Assembly (NCBI GenBank): GCA_016209525.1 | Contig: JACQWK010000576.1 | Location: 1-43,399 of the forward strand | DNA: 43,399 bases | Direction of reading: 5' to 3' | Origin: Verrucomicrobiota bacterium | GTDB taxonomy: Bacteria; Verrucomicrobiota; Verrucomicrobiia; Limisphaerales; SIBE01 | Shown here: positions 39,234 through 43,399 of the stretch, in pieces | Position numbering within the stretch: position 1 is the stretch's first letter | Layout: each line of letters starts with the position of its first letter | Notes under the pieces: model-generated | The model's input: the letters and a program-made list of their open reading frames with translations, nothing else | Told to the model about the DNA's origin: nothing | The model's database searches: none | Made by a program: the position numbers and the translations under genes

Positions 39234-40223
39234 TCAGAGACTAATCTCACCGAAGATCACTTTCAGGATGTCCTGCAAGCTCACGACGCCCAGTTCCCGA
39301 TGGTCGGTGCTGAGGACGATCGCAAGCCGCTGGCCGCTGCGCTGCATCCGGCGCAGGGCTTCTTCCAACCGGAGGTCCTCCCGCAAATACAGCGCGGGCG
39401 TGACATACGCTCCAATGGGCTTTTCGGAATCGAAGTCCGCCGCGTAAAGAAAACTCCGCAGATTGGCGACCCCGGCGATGCGCCGGGTGCTCCCTTCGCC
39501 TTGCCAGACCGGAAGCCGCGTGAGCCCGTGCTCCTGGCAGAGCTTGAGCACCTCTTTGGCCGGAGTCTGCTGAGCCACCCCCGTGACGCGTGGCAGCGAG
39601 ACGGCGATCGAACGCACCGTGAGGTTCTGGAGATCCAACACGCGCGCAATCATACCGCGCTCTTCCGAAGTCAGTCCCTGGGCCGTTTCCTGTGTGGCCA
39701 TCCGGAGTTCACTCCGGCTCGCAAACAGGTGCCTTCGAAGACTCGTGCCGCCGGTCAAGCGCAGCAGACGGTTCGAAAACCAAGTCAGCAGCGAAACCAA
39801 TGGCGACAAACTCAGGTGAATAAACCGGAACGGCACCGCCAGCGCGAGGCAGAGGCGTGTCGGAAAGAGTTGGAACAGCATCTTGGGCAGCAAGTCGCAA
39901 AGCGCGTAAAAAAGGAACGCTATCGCCAAAAAGACCACGAAAAAGACCACGGGCTGCTTGCTCATGGCGTCGAACAGCGCGACCACAATCATGCTCAACG
40001 CGAGGAACGTCGCCAGCGTGTTGCCAATCAGGATGCTCCAAAGAAAATTCTCCGGGTCTTCCAAATACCCGTGCAGCAGCGCCGCCCGCCGATGGCCCGT
40101 GCGGGCCTGCCGCCGGATTCTCAGCCGGCTCAGCGCAAACACGCCCGCCTCCATGCCGGAGAAGAGAAACGACAGGGCCACACACAGCCCGACGAACAGG
40201 ATGAAGAGAGGATCCCAGTTCAT
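39234..40223 (-). CDS. CNNM/CBS domain membrane protein, second of a pair
   Basis: The product is 329 residues. The N-terminal CNNM domain has about four membrane helices (PLFILFVGLCVALSFLFSGM, ENFLWSILIGNTLATFLALS, VVFFVVFLAIAFLFYALCDL, LAVPFRFIHLSLSPLV). A pair of CBS domains follows (about 200-325), ending LGVVSLQDILKVIFGE. The C-terminal CorC_HlyC domain of longer homologues is absent. Relatives are proposed Mg2+/Co2+ efflux or homeostasis proteins. Its ATG overlaps the stop of the upstream paralogue by 4 bases, so they form an operon and probably a heteromer (inference). Confidence 0.92.
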   Translation of the reverse strand: MNWDPLFILFVGLCVALSFLFSGMEAGVFALSRLRIRRQARTGHRRAALLHGYLEDPENFLWSILIGNTLATFLALSMIVVALFDAMSKQPVVFFVVFLAIAFLFYALCDLLPKMLFQLFPTRLCLALAVPFRFIHLSLSPLVSLLTWFSNRLLRLTGGTSLRRHLFASRSELRMATQETAQGLTSEERGMIARVLDLQNLTVRSIAVSLPRVTGVAQQTPAKEVLKLCQEHGLTRLPVWQGEGSTRRIAGVANLRSFLYAADFDSEKPIGAYVTPALYLREDLRLEEALRRMQRSGQRLAIVLSTDHRELGVVSLQDILKVIFGEISL

Positions 40224-41458
40224 CCTTTCCTCACGACTTCCACCAGCAGTTCGCGGACGCGCCGCTCGTCCGCCACTTGAGCCGTGAATCGGAGCCCGGA
40301 GAACAGGGCGGATTCTCCCGGGGCCGGCACGACTTCCAGCAACGCCGTGAGCAGCCCTCCCATCGTATCCACTTCCGGGAGCTCGCCGAGCGCCGCATAT
40401 TCACGCCGAAAGTCATCCAGGCGCATGGTGCCGTTCACGCGCCACCGGCCTTCCCCCAGCTTTTCCATGATGAAGCCCTGCGCCTCGCCTTCGCCATGCA
40501 GCTCTCCGACGACTTCCTCCAAAATATCTTCCATCGTCACCAGGCCGGCCGTGCCGCCGAATTCGTCCAGCACAATCGCCAAGCCCCGCTGCTGCCGCTG
40601 GAGGCTCTTGAACAACTGCAGCAGATTCATCGTCTCCGGCACGAACGACGGTAATTCAATGGCCTCCGCCAAATCGACGGTCGGATCGAGCAGCAACGTC
40701 CGCGTGTTGAGGATTCCCACAATCGTGTCCGGGGTTTCGTCGTACATCGGCAGCCGGCGGTGCTTGAATTTGCGCGCGGCCGAGATCATGTCCTCGATGG
40801 ATAATTCGTCCGAGATCGAAGCCATCTGGGCGCGCGGTTTCATGACGTCCTTGGCCGCGCGTTGATCCAGGCTGATGATCTGCAGAATGATTTCCTTCTC
40901 CGATTTTCCCAGCGCGCCCTGCTGATACGCCATTTCGATCAACTCCTGGTATTCCGCTTCCGTCAGGGCGCTCCGGGGCTTGACGGATTCGGGAATCACG
41001 GTCTTGAGGATCAGGGCGTTGAGCGCCTGCGCGACCTGGCGAAGCGGTTTGGAAACGTCCTGCAAGAACGAGATGGAATTCACCAGGCGAAGCGACCACG
41101 CTTCCGGATCGCGCACGGCCAGAGTCTTGGGCACTACTTCGCACGGCACCAGGATCAACAACAGAATTCCCGCAATGGTCCACCCGATGCTCCAGCTCCC
41201 TGCCAAACCGAGCCACAGGGCCGTGCCGACTAAGCCGGCGTTCGCAAACGTATTTCCTAAAACGATCGTGGCGAGCAAGTCCTCCGGCTCGCTCAGCAGC
41301 CGCACCACCTTTTTTCCCTGCTCCGGCGTGCGTTCAGCCAGCTCCTGCGCGCGCCACTTGCCCAGCGAGAAAAGAGCCGATTCGGCCACCGCAAAAAAGG
41401 CGCTGGCGCCCGCAAACACTGCCATTCCCGCCACCGCCATGTAGGGCCACTGCACCAT
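40220..41458 (-). CDS. Hemolysin-family CNNM/CBS/CorC_HlyC protein
   Basis: The product is 412 residues from the ATG at 41458 (MVQWPYMAVAGM); the frame extends 59 codons upstream but that part lacks a membrane signal and would overlap the divergent gene. CNNM helices run from FAGASAFFAVAESALFSLG to about residue 150, with VLGNTFANAGLVG and LVPCEVVPKTLAVR. CBS motifs follow (DVMKPRAQMASI, HRRLPMYDETPDTIVGIL), then VLDEFGGTAGLVTMEDILEE and a C-terminal CorC_HlyC domain (WRVNGTMRLDDF, TMGGLLTALLEVVP). It is an inner-membrane protein likely in divalent-cation homeostasis. The 4-base overlap with the next gene indicates coupled translation. Confidence 0.93.
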   Translation of the reverse strand: MVQWPYMAVAGMAVFAGASAFFAVAESALFSLGKWRAQELAERTPEQGKKVVRLLSEPEDLLATIVLGNTFANAGLVGTALWLGLAGSWSIGWTIAGILLLILVPCEVVPKTLAVRDPEAWSLRLVNSISFLQDVSKPLRQVAQALNALILKTVIPESVKPRSALTEAEYQELIEMAYQQGALGKSEKEIILQIISLDQRAAKDVMKPRAQMASISDELSIEDMISAARKFKHRRLPMYDETPDTIVGILNTRTLLLDPTVDLAEAIELPSFVPETMNLLQLFKSLQRQQRGLAIVLDEFGGTAGLVTMEDILEEVVGELHGEGEAQGFIMEKLGEGRWRVNGTMRLDDFRREYAALGELPEVDTMGGLLTALLEVVPAPGESALFSGLRFTAQVADERRVRELLVEVVRKG

Positions 41459-41560
41459 GCCCGGCAGTATCGGCAAACCGGGCACTCCGCAAAAGGCAAA
41501 TCTGAATGGCAGAAGAAGCCTTTTGTTCGCGAGGTTTCGCACTAATGACTTCCACTTTGG

Positions 41561-43153
41561 GTGATGTTGAAACAGATTTCCAAAATGACCTCTCGTGGAA
41601 TCCAAAGCGAAATTGCCGATGCGACCAGGCCACATTCCATTCGCTGGTGGCCAGCGTTCCTGATCCTTGCGCTCGCCGCAGTCGTGCTAATCTGGATTTG
41701 GGTTTGGTACGGCGTCTCCCGCCAGGATCGAAACATCGCGACCGTCCAGGTCATTTTCTTCACGCTGATCTTACTCCTTTTGTGGGTCGTGTTTTTCTCC
41801 CGGTTTCGTCCGCGGATTCGACGGACGATACTGGCCGGCGTCTTTGGCTTAATCATCTCCGCGGCGGGTTTGTTTCGTATCCGCGGTGTCACCGGAGATC
41901 TCCTGCCGATTCTGGAATTCCGTTGGAAACCTAAGCCACCTTCAACGGTCCCAGTGACTGCGCCGGGAACACCAGGCGCGCAAATCAGCCCATCGGCATT
42001 TGATTATCCCCAGTTCCTCGGACCGTTCCGCAACGCCACCGTGTCCGGACCGAAATTGGAGCGGGATTGGACCTCCAGCCCGCCGGCCTCCGTCTGGCGG
42101 CAACCGATCGGCCCGGCCTGGTCGGGATTCGCCATCCTGGGCCACCACGCCGTCACCCAAGAGCAACATGGCGAGGATGAGATGGTGGTTTGTTATGATC
42201 TCTTGACCGGAAAGGTCATTTGGTCCCACGCGGACAAGGCCCATTACCACACGACCATCGCGGGCGAAGGTCCGCGAGCCACACCCACGCTTGCCGGCAA
42301 CCGGGTTTACAGTTTGGGCGCGACCGGAATTCTTAATTGCCTGGACCTGGCGGCTGGGCGGCGGATTTGGTCTAAGGACATCATCCAAGAAAATCAAAGC
42401 CGCGTGCCGGACTGGGGGTTGAGCGGATCGCCGTTGGTCGTGGACCACCTCGTGGTTGTGAGCGCCGGAGGTCATGACAATCGTTCGCTAGTGGCCTGCG
42501 ACAAAGAAAACGGCCAATTCGTTTGGGGAGGAGGCAGCGACGGGACAGGCTATAGTTCGCCCTATCTGGCGATGCTCGGAGGAACGCGGCAGATCCTGAT
42601 TTTCAATTCGAGCGGCGTTGCGGCCCACGCTGTGGATTCCGGGAGGATTCTTTGGGAATATCCTTGGCCCGGCGGGCACCCGCACGTGGCCCTCCCGGTA
42701 GTTTTGCCGGACAATCAGGTGCTGGTCTCCAGCGGCTACGGCACAGGCAGCGAACTGCTGAGGATTCTGGCCGAAAGGAACTGGCTGCCGCGGCGGGTCT
42801 GGAAATCGACCCGATTGAAAGCGAAGTTTACCAACGTGGTCTATCGCGACGGATTCATCTACGGCCTCGACGATGGAATTCTGGTTTGCCTCGACGCTTC
42901 GGATGGAAGTCTGAAGTGGAAAGAAGGCCGCTACGGACACGGGCAGGTGATCTTGAACGGCGACCTGCTGCTCCTGCTGTCGGAGTCAGGCGAAGTTGTT
43001 TTGTTGGAACCTGTGCCGGCTGAGCACCGCAAGCTGGCGGCTTTTCCAGCACTGGAGGGAAAGACCTGGAATCCTCCAGCGCTCGCCGGCGAGTTCTTGC
43101 TTGTGCGCAATGACAAAGAGGCCGCGTGTTACCGAATGCCCGTCGTGAGATGA
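41561..43153 (+). CDS. Membrane-anchored PQQ-type beta-propeller protein
   Basis: The product is 530 residues from the ATG at 41561 (alternatives at 41564 and 41588). Three N-terminal hydrophobic segments are visible (WWPAFLILALAAVVLIWIWV, VIFFTLILLLLWVVFF, ILAGVFGLIISAAGLF), then a Pro-rich linker. From about 148 (FDYPQFLGPFRNATV) come quinoprotein-like blades: YDLLTGKVIWSH, LDLAAGRRIWSK, CDKENGQFVWGG, HAVDSGRILWEY and LDASDGSLKWKEG. Verrucomicrobia and Planctomycetes carry many such outer-envelope propellers; those without the catalytic residues are probably scaffolds, and I see no clear quinone site here. It is divergent from the CNNM operon with about 100 bases between. Confidence 0.88.
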   Translation: MMLKQISKMTSRGIQSEIADATRPHSIRWWPAFLILALAAVVLIWIWVWYGVSRQDRNIATVQVIFFTLILLLLWVVFFSRFRPRIRRTILAGVFGLIISAAGLFRIRGVTGDLLPILEFRWKPKPPSTVPVTAPGTPGAQISPSAFDYPQFLGPFRNATVSGPKLERDWTSSPPASVWRQPIGPAWSGFAILGHHAVTQEQHGEDEMVVCYDLLTGKVIWSHADKAHYHTTIAGEGPRATPTLAGNRVYSLGATGILNCLDLAAGRRIWSKDIIQENQSRVPDWGLSGSPLVVDHLVVVSAGGHDNRSLVACDKENGQFVWGGGSDGTGYSSPYLAMLGGTRQILIFNSSGVAAHAVDSGRILWEYPWPGGHPHVALPVVLPDNQVLVSSGYGTGSELLRILAERNWLPRRVWKSTRLKAKFTNVVYRDGFIYGLDDGILVCLDASDGSLKWKEGRYGHGQVILNGDLLLLLSESGEVVLLEPVPAEHRKLAAFPALEGKTWNPPALAGEFLLVRNDKEAACYRMPVVR

Positions 43154-43399
43154 AACTCCAATGAGCAGGGAGAGCCACAGAGGGCGCATGACGGAATTCT
43201 TCGTAGCGCAGACTTGAAGTCTATCAGTATCGCCAGAAATCGTCGCAAGCCGCGACGATTTTTCCGGCGCGCGGCCTTCCACGGTGCATCCCGAAGTTGT
43301 CGGTCGTCGTAGCGCAGCCGTCCTCGGCTGCGAGTTCGAGCGGCGTCTCGCCGCCGGGCCGCGTCCGAGCGGGACGCTCGGCGAACTCGCAGGCGAGAC
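43154..43399. repeat. Right-edge repeats, including copy 2 of the 913-1016 element
   Basis: A GTAGCGCAGACTTGAAGTCT hairpin remnant (43204-43230) is followed at 43286-43399 by a copy of 891-1004 with 111 of 114 positions identical. The element is cut by the window edge. Confidence 0.85.

Overview
The window looks like part of a Verrucomicrobiota chromosome, probably the Pedosphaera/Limisphaerales side (inference). The evidence is a pseudopilin-like protein with the [19 protein letters not shown] head and an SDGHAEWV tail motif, a DUF6797-like secreted propeller protein, high GC, and very many palindromic dispersed repeats both between and inside genes.

Layout. Positions 1-1109 hold a small lipoprotein gene embedded in repeats. 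1110-2651 is guaA (GMP synthase). 2748-25965 is a three-gene, translationally coupled hybrid NRPS/PKS operon (2380, 4204 and 1155 residues). 25966-26539 is a non-coding, repeat-rich stretch, followed by a lone S23-type four-helix-bundle gene bracketed by TTCAACG-type heptamer repeats and a perfect 34-bp palindrome. Next come rpoN (minus strand) and a divergent metallo-beta-lactamase-fold gene, a secreted beta-propeller protein (minus), an AAA_35-type ATPase with a membrane segment, a lipoprotein fusing a YncE-like propeller to a phosphoesterase, a DUF4058 protein one base downstream, a pseudopilin-like protein, two overlapping CNNM/CBS membrane proteins (minus), and a membrane-anchored PQQ-type propeller protein. 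The right edge is another dispersed repeat.

The biosynthetic operon reads, by domain: gene 1, C-A(luciferase-like monooxygenase between A4 and A5; methyltransferase between A8 and A10)-PCP. Gene 2, KS-AT-ER-KR-DH-ACP-Cy-A(methyltransferase between A8 and A10)-PCP. Gene 3, C-A-PCP. From the binding-pocket residues I infer Gly-like, Cys and Ala-like substrates; the Cy domain plus methyltransferase suggests an alpha-methylthiazoline, and the PKS module has a full reductive set with malonyl-type AT motifs. No thioesterase, reductase, loading module, phosphopantetheinyl transferase or exporter is visible in the window, so it is not a complete stand-alone pathway, or release is unconventional.

The most striking sequence-level feature is that at least eight families of palindromic repeats, the same ones found between genes here, are inserted in frame inside the megasynthase genes. 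They lie in linkers, around every embedded domain, and at the same loop before motif A3 in all three adenylation domains. Two families are always read in the same phase. This resembles the protein-coding palindromic elements known from Rickettsia, but in giant assembly-line enzymes, and may relate to the unusual domain order and doubly interrupted adenylation domain.
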